NCBI GenBank assembly: GCA_002503705.1
Contig: DASH01000084.1
Span: 1-21,139 of the forward strand
Direction: 5' to 3'
Length of the DNA stretch: 21,139 nucleotides
Source of the DNA: Candidatus Woesearchaeota archaeon UBA153
GTDB taxonomy: Archaea; Nanobdellota; Nanobdellia; Woesearchaeales; UBA525
Both the position numbers and the translations under genes were made by a program. This document shows, one piece after another, positions 14,407 through 20,404 of the stretch (positions are counted from its first letter, which is position 1; each line of letters opens with the position of its first letter). The notes under the pieces were generated by a model. It did not search any database. It saw only the letters and a list, made by a program, of their open reading frames with translations, and was not told where the DNA came from.

Positions 14407-14436
14407 AGTATACTCATTAGTATACTAGTTTATAAA
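14407..14436 (-). promoter_or_regulatory. Surface operon promoter with tandem AGTATACT operators
   Basis: TATA box TTTATAAA at 14429-14436 (minus-strand reading). Going downstream, after a 2-bp gap, come two identical palindromes AGTATACT at 14419-14426 and 14407-14414, 12 bp apart. They occupy the space between TATA and the expected transcription start, where a bound repressor would block initiation. The same layout precedes surface gene 5 at about 16137-16167. The predicted leader to the first gene is about 140 nt. Confidence 0.75.
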
Positions 14437-14450
14437 TATTTCGGTCCGGG

Positions 14451-14663
14451 CGGCTCTTCGGCAAATCGCTTTCGCGTGGTCGCCAGCCGCTCGTCGCATC
14501 GGGCGTTCTTCCCCTTCTTCCGCGCCATGCTCGTGCGGAGCACTCGCGGGTCGCTCCGAGGCGTCGCGACCACCCCGGGGGGGCCAACCCCCGTCGCTCA
14601 CCGCAACCTCACGTCAAAAGCGACTCGCCTGACGCTGGCGACCATCCATTTGCCTAAGAGCCG
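14451..14663. mobile_element. Family B repeat, copy 1 (213 bp, MITE-like)
   Basis: Inverted ends CGGCTCTTCGGCAAAT (14451-14466) and, reversed, CGGCTCTTAGGCAAAT (14648-14663), 15 of 16 matching. An inner inverted repeat GGTCGCCAG (14478-14486) / CTGGCGACC (14635-14643) lies inside. A 12-bp direct repeat CGGTCCGGGCGG flanks and partly overlaps the ends (14442-14453 and 14662-14673). The core contains a GC-rich hairpin GGGGG-CCAA-CCCCC. No protein is encoded. A related copy in opposite orientation lies at 16836-17002. The left edge abuts the TATA box of the surface operon. Confidence 0.75.
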
Positions 14664-14702
14664 GTCCGGGCGGCCGCGACCTCAGAACGACGCCTCAGAA
14701 AC

Positions 14703-15719
14703 CTACCCTGCCGCCAGGTAGACTTGGCCGAGGAGGAGCGAATTGCCCACGACGTACGTCTCGACGATCGCGCCGATCACGAAGACGAAAATCGCGAGGA
14801 GGAACAAGTAGTAATTGTAATGGAAGACCTCCCGGTGGTCGCCGTCGTCGAAGACGAACCCTAAGAAATGGAGGAGGAGGAGGATGATCGCCACGTCGAA
14901 GAGACGGGCGACGAGCGGTATGAACGTGAAGACGAGACCGTACACGTACCGGACGATGAGGAAGAGGACGATGGAGACGAGGAACCAGTAGACGAACTTG
15001 GAGACCGCCCCCTCCTTGGAGATGACGTTCTCGCTGATCACGCCGCCGGAGATGGCCGCGAGAATGTACGCTCCGCCTTCGAGGAGGACATGCGGGAACG
15101 TGACGATGAGAATGATCGCGAGGTTCGTCACCGCGCCGTACGCGCCGCCGTTGATCGCCGCCTCGATGGCGCGGAAGCCGAAAACAGAGCCCCAGTAGCT
15201 CGCGTTCCAAGTGACGAAGAAGAGCGCGCCGTCGCCGCCGATCAACGCGAGGAGGAAGCACGCGAGGAGCACCCACCAGTTGTTCAAGAGGATGTGGAGG
15301 AAGATGCCGCTGGAGAAGGTGGCGCCGCCGCGCAACGCTTCGGAGGCGAGCTGTTCCCGGAAGATCGTGACGACGGGGTAGCCGAAGTAGGAGAGGAGGA
15401 ACGTGTACAAGGTGAACGCGGTATAGATGCCGAGGAAGAGGACTGCGTAGATCCGGACCGCTTGCTTGTTGTTGGCCCAGAAACGCTTCAGGTTGAACTC
15501 CGGCTCTTGCATCTCCGAATCCCGCCCTTTCTCGAAGAGCTTCTTGATGTACGGGATGAGGAGGAGGCTCGTGAAGACGACGCTGACGATGCCGGAGTTC
15601 GCGCCGAAGAGGAGCCGCGCGACGACGATGGCGACGAGACTGTAGAGGAAGGCGAGGAGGAAGGCGTAGCGGTGCTTCCGTTCCAGCCAGTCGTCCGGGA
15701 AGAGGTGCTCTAAGACCAT
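14703..15719 (-). CDS. SpoIIM-like multi-pass membrane protein
   Basis: The 338-residue protein has six or more membrane segments (near residues 17-38, 40-56, 88-112, 142-166, 194-222, 235-258, 262-285, 305-328). The central stretch, ILLNNWWVLLACFLLALIGG followed by GALFFVTWNASYWGSVFG, is typical of the SpoIIM / DUF95 family, found widely in archaea without sporulation and of unknown function. The ATG at 15719 has a TATA-like CTTTAAAAAG (about 15741-15752) 22-32 bp upstream, so the mRNA is leaderless. It lies between two surface-gene promoters, which hints at an envelope role, but there is no direct evidence. Confidence 0.8.
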   Translation of the reverse strand: MVLEHLFPDDWLERKHRYAFLLAFLYSLVAIVVARLLFGANSGIVSVVFTSLLLIPYIKKLFEKGRDSEMQEPEFNLKRFWANNKQAVRIYAVLFLGIYTAFTLYTFLLSYFGYPVVTIFREQLASEALRGGATFSSGIFLHILLNNWWVLLACFLLALIGGDGALFFVTWNASYWGSVFGFRAIEAAINGGAYGAVTNLAIILIVTFPHVLLEGGAYILAAISGGVISENVISKEGAVSKFVYWFLVSIVLFLIVRYVYGLVFTFIPLVARLFDVAIILLLLHFLGFVFDDGDHREVFHYNYYLFLLAIFVFVIGAIVETYVVGNSLLLGQVYLAAG

Positions 15720-15801
15720 CGAAGAGTTCCCGGACAGCGTCCTTTTTAAAGCTTTATGAGTACTTCAGAAGAAAAAACGGTTTACTCTCCGTCGAGCGTT
15801 C

Positions 15802-16101
15802 CTAGACGCAGACGAAGACGTTCTCGAGGATCTTGCCGCCTTGCTTGACGTAGATCGGGCCGTCGCAGTTGCCGCTCGCGCATTGGCTGTCGCTCGAGCA
15901 TCGCTCACCGAACTCCCTCAACGAGTTGATGGATCCCGGAGTCTGCTCTTGAGCGTTGACCGAGCCCCACGCCCACGCGTTGCCGTTCGGGATGTTCTTC
16001 AAGTTGAGGAACATCGCGGTGACGCCGACGATAGCGACGAGCGCTACGAGGGCGATGACGACGTGCGCCAAGTTCGCGAAGTCTGTCTTCTCTTTCGCCA
16101 T
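15802..16101 (-). CDS. Cys-containing surface protein with N-terminal membrane anchor (surface gene 5)
   Basis: The 99-residue protein has the shared anchor NLAHVVIALVALVAIVGVTA (about residues 10-29), then a polar ectodomain with a cluster C-x6-C-x4-C (residues near 68-80, ERCSSDSQCASGNC) and a final cysteine near the C-terminus. The cluster resembles small disulfide-rich extracellular modules. The ribosome site is GGGAGATGA about 10 nt before the ATG. It stands apart from the four-gene surface operon but has the same tandem-palindrome promoter, so it is very likely in the same regulon. Confidence 0.8.
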   Translation of the reverse strand: MAKEKTDFANLAHVVIALVALVAIVGVTAMFLNLKNIPNGNAWAWGSVNAQEQTPGSINSLREFGERCSSDSQCASGNCDGPIYVKQGGKILENVFVCV

Positions 16102-16136
16102 AGCTGTTCATCTCCCGTTGTCGCAACGAAAATGTT

Positions 16137-16167
16137 AATATACTTTTTAGTATACTAATATATAAAT
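16137..16167 (-). promoter_or_regulatory. Promoter of surface gene 5 with tandem AGTATACT operators
   Basis: TATA-like TATATAAAT at about 16159-16167, then a 2-bp gap, palindrome AGTATACT (16149-16156) and a one-mismatch copy AATATACT (16137-16144), again 12 bp apart. The arrangement is superimposable on the surface operon promoter at 14407-14436. The predicted leader is about 35 nt. Confidence 0.75.
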
Positions 16168-16226
16168 GTTGCGTTTTCTGTTTTTGGCGGCAAAACGACT
16201 GAGAAGACAACCGATACGACAACCGT

Positions 16227-16424
16227 TCACTTGAGGAACCGCGCCAACGGCCGGAACGCGAAGAGCAACGCCGGGATGAGGTAGAAGTACCACTCCAGCG
16301 ACGCCAACACCGGCCACAACGCGACGAGGAAGAGCGTGAAGAAGAGGACGCTCCACTTCGTCAACGCGATGTCCCAAAAGTCGAGACGCTTCACTTTCCG
16401 ATTGCCCCACTGCACGAGACCCAT
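16227..16424 (-). CDS. Small two-TM membrane protein
   Basis: A 65-residue protein: short basic N-terminus (GNRKVKRLDFWDIALTK), two hydrophobic helices (about 27-42 and 45-58), and a basic end (RPLARFLK). This short WD-type two-helix protein is a shape often seen in DPANN and bacterial genomes, without known function. The ATG at 16424 is chosen over an upstream start because a perfect GGAGGTGG lies 6 nt before it and the TATA box (TATATAAA, about 16463-16470) is 39-46 bp upstream, giving a short leader. Confidence 0.75.
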   Translation of the reverse strand: MGLVQWGNRKVKRLDFWDIALTKWSVLFFTLFLVALWPVLASLEWYFYLIPALLFAFRPLARFLK

Positions 16425-16539
16425 AACGGCCACCTCCACTGAGACTTCCTGAGGACAAAGCGTATATAAAATGTTCGAGAAAAAGCTGGCGCGACAAGAA
16501 GTCATAGTTAAAGTCGGACGTTACTGAAACGAAGCCATT

Positions 16540-16620
16540 CCTGGACGAGAAAATCACGACGTACTTTGACGAGGAAATCCGGGCCGCGCCAGCACGAGAC
16601 GGGCATTGCCCGACTCGCAC
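16540..16620. repeat. Family C repeat with hairpin (copy near tRNA-Arg)
   Basis: The core GGGCCGCGCCAGCA (16581-16594) is preceded by purine-rich GACGAGAAAATCACGAC and followed by a 10-bp stem with one mismatch around ATT (16595-16617, core CGGGC-ATT-GCCCG). The same order of parts occurs at 114-218 and 17046-17226. No protein-coding gene lies between the small membrane gene and tRNA-Arg. Confidence 0.6.
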
Positions 16621-16647
16621 TTGAGAGCACAGATTAAGGGAAGAAAA

Positions 16648-16700
16648 GACGGGCCTGGGAGGTATCCTCGGGCACAACCCTCGGGACCTCCCAGGTCCCT
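16648..16700 (-). terminator. tRNA-Arg terminator-like hairpin made from a copy of its 3' end
   Basis: Downstream of the tRNA on the minus strand, GGGACCTGGGAGGT (16686-16699) pairs with ACCTCCCAGGCCC (16651-16663), followed by GTCTTTTCTTCCC. The second arm is a 15-bp exact repeat (16648-16662) of the tRNA 3' end plus flank (16710-16724). Confidence 0.55.
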
Positions 16701-16712
16701 CTGCTTCGCGAC

Positions 16713-16786
16713 GGGCCTGGGAGGATTCGAACCCCCGACCTTCCGGTCCGAAGCCAGATGCGCTATCCAAACTACGCCACAGGCCC
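16713..16786 (-). tRNA. tRNA-Arg (anticodon UCG)
   Basis: On the minus strand a full 74-nt cloverleaf folds: acceptor GGGCCTG/CAGGCCC, D-arm GCG..CGC, anticodon stem TCTGG/CCGGA with loop CTTCGGA (anticodon TCG, reading CGA), a 5-nt variable region AGGTC, and a T-arm GGGGG-TTCGAAT-CCTCC. No intron and no encoded CCA. A TATA-like CTTTTAAAAG at about 16811-16820 lies 25-34 bp upstream. Confidence 0.93.
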
Positions 16787-16835
16787 GTGTGAGCGTCTGA
16801 GAATCTCGGGGACTTTTAAAAGTAGTGGTAGAACG

Positions 16836-17002
16836 GGCTCTGTGGCAAATGGACGGTCACCAGCGTCAGGCGAGCCTCTCGCAGCATTCACGACGATGAG
16901 CGACGGGGGACTGGCCCCCTACGGGGTGTCGCGACAGAAGCTGCGAACAAAGCGATGAGGCGAGCGGCTGGTGACCGCGCGACAGCGATTTGCCACAGAG
17001 CC
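16836..17002. mobile_element. Family B repeat, copy 2 (167 bp, inverted orientation)
   Basis: Perfect 15-bp inverted ends GGCTCTGTGGCAAAT (16836-16850) and ATTTGCCACAGAGCC (16988-17002). Inner inverted repeat GGTCACCAG (16855-16863) / CTGGTGACC (16968-16976). Reverse-complemented, its sides align with copy 1 (CCAGCCGCTCG, CGCCTGACGCTGG, CCCCCGTCGCTCA), and the centre is shorter. It sits about 15 bp upstream of the tRNA-Arg TATA box. Non-coding. Confidence 0.75.
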
Positions 17003-17011
17003 GGTTTGAGA

Positions 17012-17036
17012 GGCCGCGTTGAAAGAGTCGTGCGAC
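17012..17036. repeat. Family A end fragment
   Basis: The 25 bases match the reversed right end of family A copy 1 with one difference (GGCCGCGTTGAAAGAGTCG, then TGCGAC). It begins 10 bp after family B copy 2. The rest of family A is absent, so this is a solo or truncated end. Confidence 0.6.
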
Positions 17037-17045
17037 ACAGTTTCA

Positions 17046-17226
17046 GAACGAAGAGAGAGTCACGACTGACGAAGACGATAACGAGAAAGATGGCGAAGAC
17101 GATGACGATAGCGAAGACGATGACGATGGTGAAGACGATGACGAGGATGATAAAGAAGATGATGACGAGGAACTCGTGACGAACGAGTGATTCCAGGCCG
17201 CGCCAGCACTGACGGGCGAAGCCCGA
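17046..17226. repeat. Family C repeat with 18-bp tandem array
   Basis: A purine-rich stretch beginning AAGAGAGAGTCACGACTGAC contains three 18-bp units starting GAAGACGATGACGA at 17095, 17113 and 17131, then the core AGGCCGCGCCAGCA (17195-17208) and hairpin CGGGC-GAA-GCCCG (17213-17225). One frame reads as a run of Asp/Glu ending at TGA, but it has no start codon, so it is judged non-coding. Confidence 0.55.
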
Positions 17227-17244
17227 CGACAACCCGGCAAACCG

Positions 17245-18468
17245 TCACTTGTTCACGTTGAAGATGCTCGACAAGTCAATCCCGTGCTTCTTCCCCAAAT
17301 CCTCTTTCACGGGGCGTTCCGGTCCGGGATTGACGACGCTCGGCTCTGACGAAACGTCGACGACCTCCAAAGGCGCCGAACCATCAGGCGACGATGGAAC
17401 GTCAGACTCTGCTTGACGGACGACCTCTGCCAACGGCTCATCGACGATCTCCGGCGCGTCGTGCGCGGCTTCAGGCTCGACCGGCGCGACCGTCACGGAC
17501 TGGCTCGCGTCCCCAGAGACGTCCTCATCGCCAGGCTCGTCATCATGGGACTCTTCCGCATCTTCAATGACGACGTAGTCCGCATCGTCGAGCAACGACG
17601 CGGCGGACTCCTGAGAATCAGCCCCGTGAAACGCAGACTCCCGCTCATCAGGAAGAGGAATCATCACATACCCCTCAGAAGGCGAAGAAGAGTCCACCGG
17701 CGGAGGGGGCGCCGCTCCGCGCTCGAAGACTGATTCCGCCACCCTCTCCGGCGCGGGCTCGACTTCAGGAACGTCCGCGTCCCCAGCACCCCGCGCAACC
17801 TCTTCCTCCTCAGCGTCGAGAGCGTCCGGGACTGTAAGCGTCACGTACTCCTCGGCATTCTCCGAGACCGGCGAGACCTCGCGTTCAGAACCGCGTTCAG
17901 CGACTCGCGATTCCCGTTCCGCCGCCGCGACCGCTTCGGCCACCGTCATCTCCGGTTTGAGCTCGACGTACTCGTCCTTGGACGGCGGAGGAATATAGAC
18001 TCCTTTCGGCGCGCGATTGTCAGCGCTGCGCGGCGTCTCGTACTCGGCGCGCACCTCGACCTTGACGCCTTCCACGGCGCGGCGTTTCATCGCGTCGATG
18101 TTCTCGGCGAGATACTTGTTCTCCGGCGTTCCCGACGCGGCGCTGGAGCGCACCGACGGCGGCGCGGGGCGTTCGATCGACAGCGCAGGCTCTCGCTCGC
18201 TGACGACGCCAGGCCTCGTCAAAGGAACGTCGCGCGGCCGCGACTGCGCAGGCGCTGTTGAAGCGTGCGTCAAATTTCCCCGGCGCTCCTCATACTGGCG
18301 TTGCACCTTGTGCTCGGTGTCCACCATCGTCTCGGCGAGGGAGCGCGCGCTCGCCATCGTCATCGCCAAGCCGCGCTTGAAGAGGTTCTCGGCGAGGACG
18401 GCGATACGACCGTCACGACCGGCAAGGCCTGAAGCGCGCTTGTTCATCTCGTTCAAGTCAACCATCAT
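17245..18468 (-). CDS. Long acidic, disordered protein with repeated YVxL/I motifs
   Basis: A 407-residue protein I do not recognise. The N-terminal 60 residues look helical (LNEMNKRASGLAGRDG, then AENLFKRGLAMTMASARS). Residues about 70-390 are Glu/Asp/Ser/Pro/Ala-rich and probably disordered. Within them a short motif, [DE/AD]-Y-V-x-[LI], recurs at Tyr 167, 208, 267 and 298 (DEYVEL, EEYVTL, EGYVMI, ADYVVI), each followed by Pro or acidic residues. The C-terminus HGIDLSSIFNVNK may be a conserved tail. No membrane segment or signal peptide is seen. AGGTGG lies just before the two adjacent ATGs (18468 or 18465); a TATA box TATAAATA near 18526-18534 implies a leader of about 33 nt. Repeated tyrosine motifs suggest a scaffold or phosphorylated binding platform (inference). 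Confidence 0.75.
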   Translation of the reverse strand: MMVDLNEMNKRASGLAGRDGRIAVLAENLFKRGLAMTMASARSLAETMVDTEHKVQRQYEERRGNLTHASTAPAQSRPRDVPLTRPGVVSEREPALSIERPAPPSVRSSAASGTPENKYLAENIDAMKRRAVEGVKVEVRAEYETPRSADNRAPKGVYIPPPSKDEYVELKPEMTVAEAVAAAERESRVAERGSEREVSPVSENAEEYVTLTVPDALDAEEEEVARGAGDADVPEVEPAPERVAESVFERGAAPPPPVDSSSPSEGYVMIPLPDERESAFHGADSQESAASLLDDADYVVIEDAEESHDDEPGDEDVSGDASQSVTVAPVEPEAAHDAPEIVDEPLAEVVRQAESDVPSSPDGSAPLEVVDVSSEPSVVNPGPERPVKEDLGKKHGIDLSSIFNVNK

Positions 18469-18548
18469 GTACCACCTGTGCAGAGCGTCAAAAGGGTGCT
18501 CGTACGTCCTCCCGAGGAGAAGGAGTATTTATACTTTACCCTCTGAAG

Positions 18549-18611
18549 GGCCGCGATGAAAAAAAGTCGTGCGGCTCCGCCGCGACAACACGGACCAAGC
18601 CGCGCTCGACG
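18549..18611. repeat. Truncated or rearranged family A repeat
   Basis: Begins GGCCGCGATGAAAAAAAGTC then GTGCGG, like the reversed right end of family A copy 2, then GCTCCGCCGCGAC, a stretch found near the left end of family A. The middle of the element is missing. It lies between the TATA box of the acidic repeat protein (about 18526-18534) and the end of the next gene (18612). Confidence 0.5.
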
Positions 18612-19418
18612 TCACTCCTTCCAGATTTCCAAGTCAGGACGCGGCCGCTTCCTCTCGCCCTTTCCGCCTTTCTCTTTACCGCGTTTCTCCTCGCCGGCAA
18701 AATCGCGCTGGCCCACGATGGCGACGCTGACCGCTAGGAGGAGGACGTAAAGGAGGAACGGGATCCAGACGATGCTCGTGAACGGCAGGACCAGCATCTC
18801 GACGAGCAGCATGACCGCGCTCGCGAAGAGGGAGAGCTTGAGGGCGATGCCGAACGGGAGGATGGTGCGCCAGAAGCGCGGAACGAGCCACGCGAGCAGA
18901 CCGAAGACGAAGACGATGAAGAGATACTTGAGGAGGAGGACGACGCCGAGCCAGAACGCCATGCTCGGCGCGAGGAAGAGGAACGCGGCGGCGATCGCGC
19001 CGCTCGACATGCCGGTGACGTCTCGGAGCGAGTCCCACGGTTGCCGCGCGTGGCCGAAGAAGTACCATTGCTTCCACTCGACGCCGGCGCTGGTGAACAG
19101 GACTTTCTCGTCGCGCAGGCTCGCGTTCGCGGACAAGTCCACGCCGACTTTCGGGCTGTCGACGAGGACGAAGGGCGCGCTCGCGGTGACGTTCCCGTCG
19201 AGCTGGAACGACTCGAACGAGCTGATCGCGGATTGGAGCTTCGACACGTCGAGGAACGCGGCGGGGATGAAGAGGAGGAGCATGACGGTGAAGAGGAGGA
19301 GGAAGACGAAGAAGAACTGCTTCACCGCGTCCCAGAGCGAGAGTTTCGCCGCAAGGTCGCCGTGCGCGTCAGGGTTGAACGACTTGAGGAAGATGAGGAG
19401 TCGTTCCTTGAATTTCAT
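18612..19418 (-). CDS. DUF1189-like membrane protein
   Basis: The 268-residue protein resembles the DUF1189 architecture: a first membrane segment near residues 35-53 after an amphipathic N-terminus (SLWDAVKQFFF), a large outside domain of about 90 residues (about 57-135), then four or five hydrophobic segments (about 140-245) and a Lys/Arg-rich cytoplasmic tail (EEKRGKEKGGKGERKRP). Function unknown. The ATG at 19418 has a TATA box (TTATATAC, about 19440-19448) 22-30 bp upstream, so the mRNA is leaderless. Immediately beyond that promoter is family A copy 2. Confidence 0.75.
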   Translation of the reverse strand: MKFKERLLIFLKSFNPDAHGDLAAKLSLWDAVKQFFFVFLLLFTVMLLLFIPAAFLDVSKLQSAISSFESFQLDGNVTASAPFVLVDSPKVGVDLSANASLRDEKVLFTSAGVEWKQWYFFGHARQPWDSLRDVTGMSSGAIAAAFLFLAPSMAFWLGVVLLLKYLFIVFVFGLLAWLVPRFWRTILPFGIALKLSLFASAVMLLVEMLVLPFTSIVWIPFLLYVLLLAVSVAIVGQRDFAGEEKRGKEKGGKGERKRPRPDLEIWKE

Positions 19419-19464
19419 AGAGCGCGCAGTACAGAAACGAGTATATAAGGTTGACGGTCACGCT

Positions 19465-19610
19465 GGCCGCGATGAAAGTCTCGCTCCGCGGCGACCCTGC
19501 GGCGGCCACCACATCCTCGTCAGGCCGCGCAATCTGCTTGGCGCAAGCCGGTAGGACACCAGTGTCGAGAGGCCGCCAAGGCAGGGTCGCACGACTTTTT
19601 CATCGCGGCC
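19465..19610. mobile_element. Family A repeat, copy 2 (146 bp)
   Basis: Same length as copy 1 (6715-6860), with inverted ends GGCCGCGATGAAAGTC and, reversed, GGCCGCGATGAAAAAGTC. The ends have changed together: T-A at 6722/6853 became A-T at 19472/19603. Flanking 9-bp direct repeats differ at one base: GGTCACGCT (19456-19464) and GGTCGCGCT (19611-19619). The right repeat reaches the first base of the stop codon of the gene at 19619. The element lies about 10 bp upstream of a TATA box. Confidence 0.8.
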
Positions 19611-19618
19611 GGTCGCGC

Positions 19619-20245
19619 TCAACCGCGCCGCTTGCCGAGCGGACGGCCGAGCATGTCAGCGACCAGGTAAGACGAACGCAAGTTTTCCTTGGCAGCGTCC
19701 GAGAGGAGGTTCCACGACGGGATGACGACGTCGCCGCTCGTCAGCGTGTTCGTGTACGCGAGAACATCCTCGTGGTACGACTCGTTCGGGCCGTACAGCG
19801 TCACGCCTTGCCGGGTGCGCACGGTCAGTTTTGAAGCGCTGAGCACGGAGCGAATGACGGTGAGCGCGGCGAGGACGCTTTCGAGGCCGAACGTCTTCGC
19901 GTGAACGTCCTCAAGCTCGGAGAACGAGACGGGAAGGTTGGAAAGGAGGAGTTGCGGGTTCGGCGCGTACCCTTGACGGAGAACCGCGCCAGTCATCGTC
20001 CAGACGAGCCCTTGCTGACGGTCCTTGTCCGAGAGCTCGAGGGAAGAGCGAGCGTTCCGCGGGGCGTCGCCGTTCCAGGAGAGGTACGCGTCGAGATAGA
20101 CGTGACGTTGGTTGATGGCCGCTCCTGTCGCGACGAGCTCGAAGAGGGACGGGATGCGCGTCTCCATGATCTTGCCGAGCGGGTTCTTGAGCGAGTCGTA
20201 GGGGACGCGCACGATGCTCGACGGGTCCGCGAGTTGCGAGCTCAT
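19619..20245 (-). CDS. Hypothetical protein
   Basis: I do not recognise this 208-residue protein. It looks soluble: SIVRVPYDSLKNPLGKIMETRIPS at the start, a helix ESVLAALTVIRSVLSASK near residue 122, and a C-terminal helical stretch SDAAKENLRSSYLVADMLG ending in GRPLGKRRG. No membrane segment or catalytic motif is obvious. A TATA-like AGTTTAAG (about 20270-20277) lies roughly 25-32 bp before the ATG. Family A copy 2 borders its stop codon, so the last residues may have been set by that insertion. Confidence 0.65.
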   Translation of the reverse strand: MSSQLADPSSIVRVPYDSLKNPLGKIMETRIPSLFELVATGAAINQRHVYLDAYLSWNGDAPRNARSSLELSDKDRQQGLVWTMTGAVLRQGYAPNPQLLLSNLPVSFSELEDVHAKTFGLESVLAALTVIRSVLSASKLTVRTRQGVTLYGPNESYHEDVLAYTNTLTSGDVVIPSWNLLSDAAKENLRSSYLVADMLGRPLGKRRG

Positions 20246-20290
20246 GCGAGGGGGGAGTGAAAGGCCGCTCTTAAACTTTTCGTTACTTTT

Positions 20291-20394
20291 GAATGAGAAC
20301 TAACGAAGGGGGAAAGATGAGAACTGAAGAAGAAAGAAGAAGAAGAATAAGAACTAAAGAAGAAAGAAGAATAAGAACTGAAGAAGAAAGAAGA
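20291..20394. repeat. Purine-rich tandem repeat
   Basis: Three 24-bp units of the type AATAAGAACTGAAGAAGAAA begin at 20316, 20346 and 20370, with a 6-bp spacer after the first, in an all-purine-like strand. On the minus strand it is a pyrimidine tract just after the methyltransferase gene and may assist termination. Confidence 0.65.
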
Positions 20395-20404
20395 CGCCCA
20401 ATGT

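Noticed and set aside
14476..14721. ORF inside family B copy 1
   Set aside because: No promoter or ribosome site, and the sequence is explained by the inverted-repeat element.
17046..17192. Acidic Asp/Glu repeat ORF
   Set aside because: No start codon in the frame; the acidic run follows from the 18-bp tandem repeat, and similar purine arrays occur in other family C copies.
6715..19610. CRISPR array
   Set aside because: The repeats are dispersed, long and not separated by regular unique spacers; no cas genes are present.
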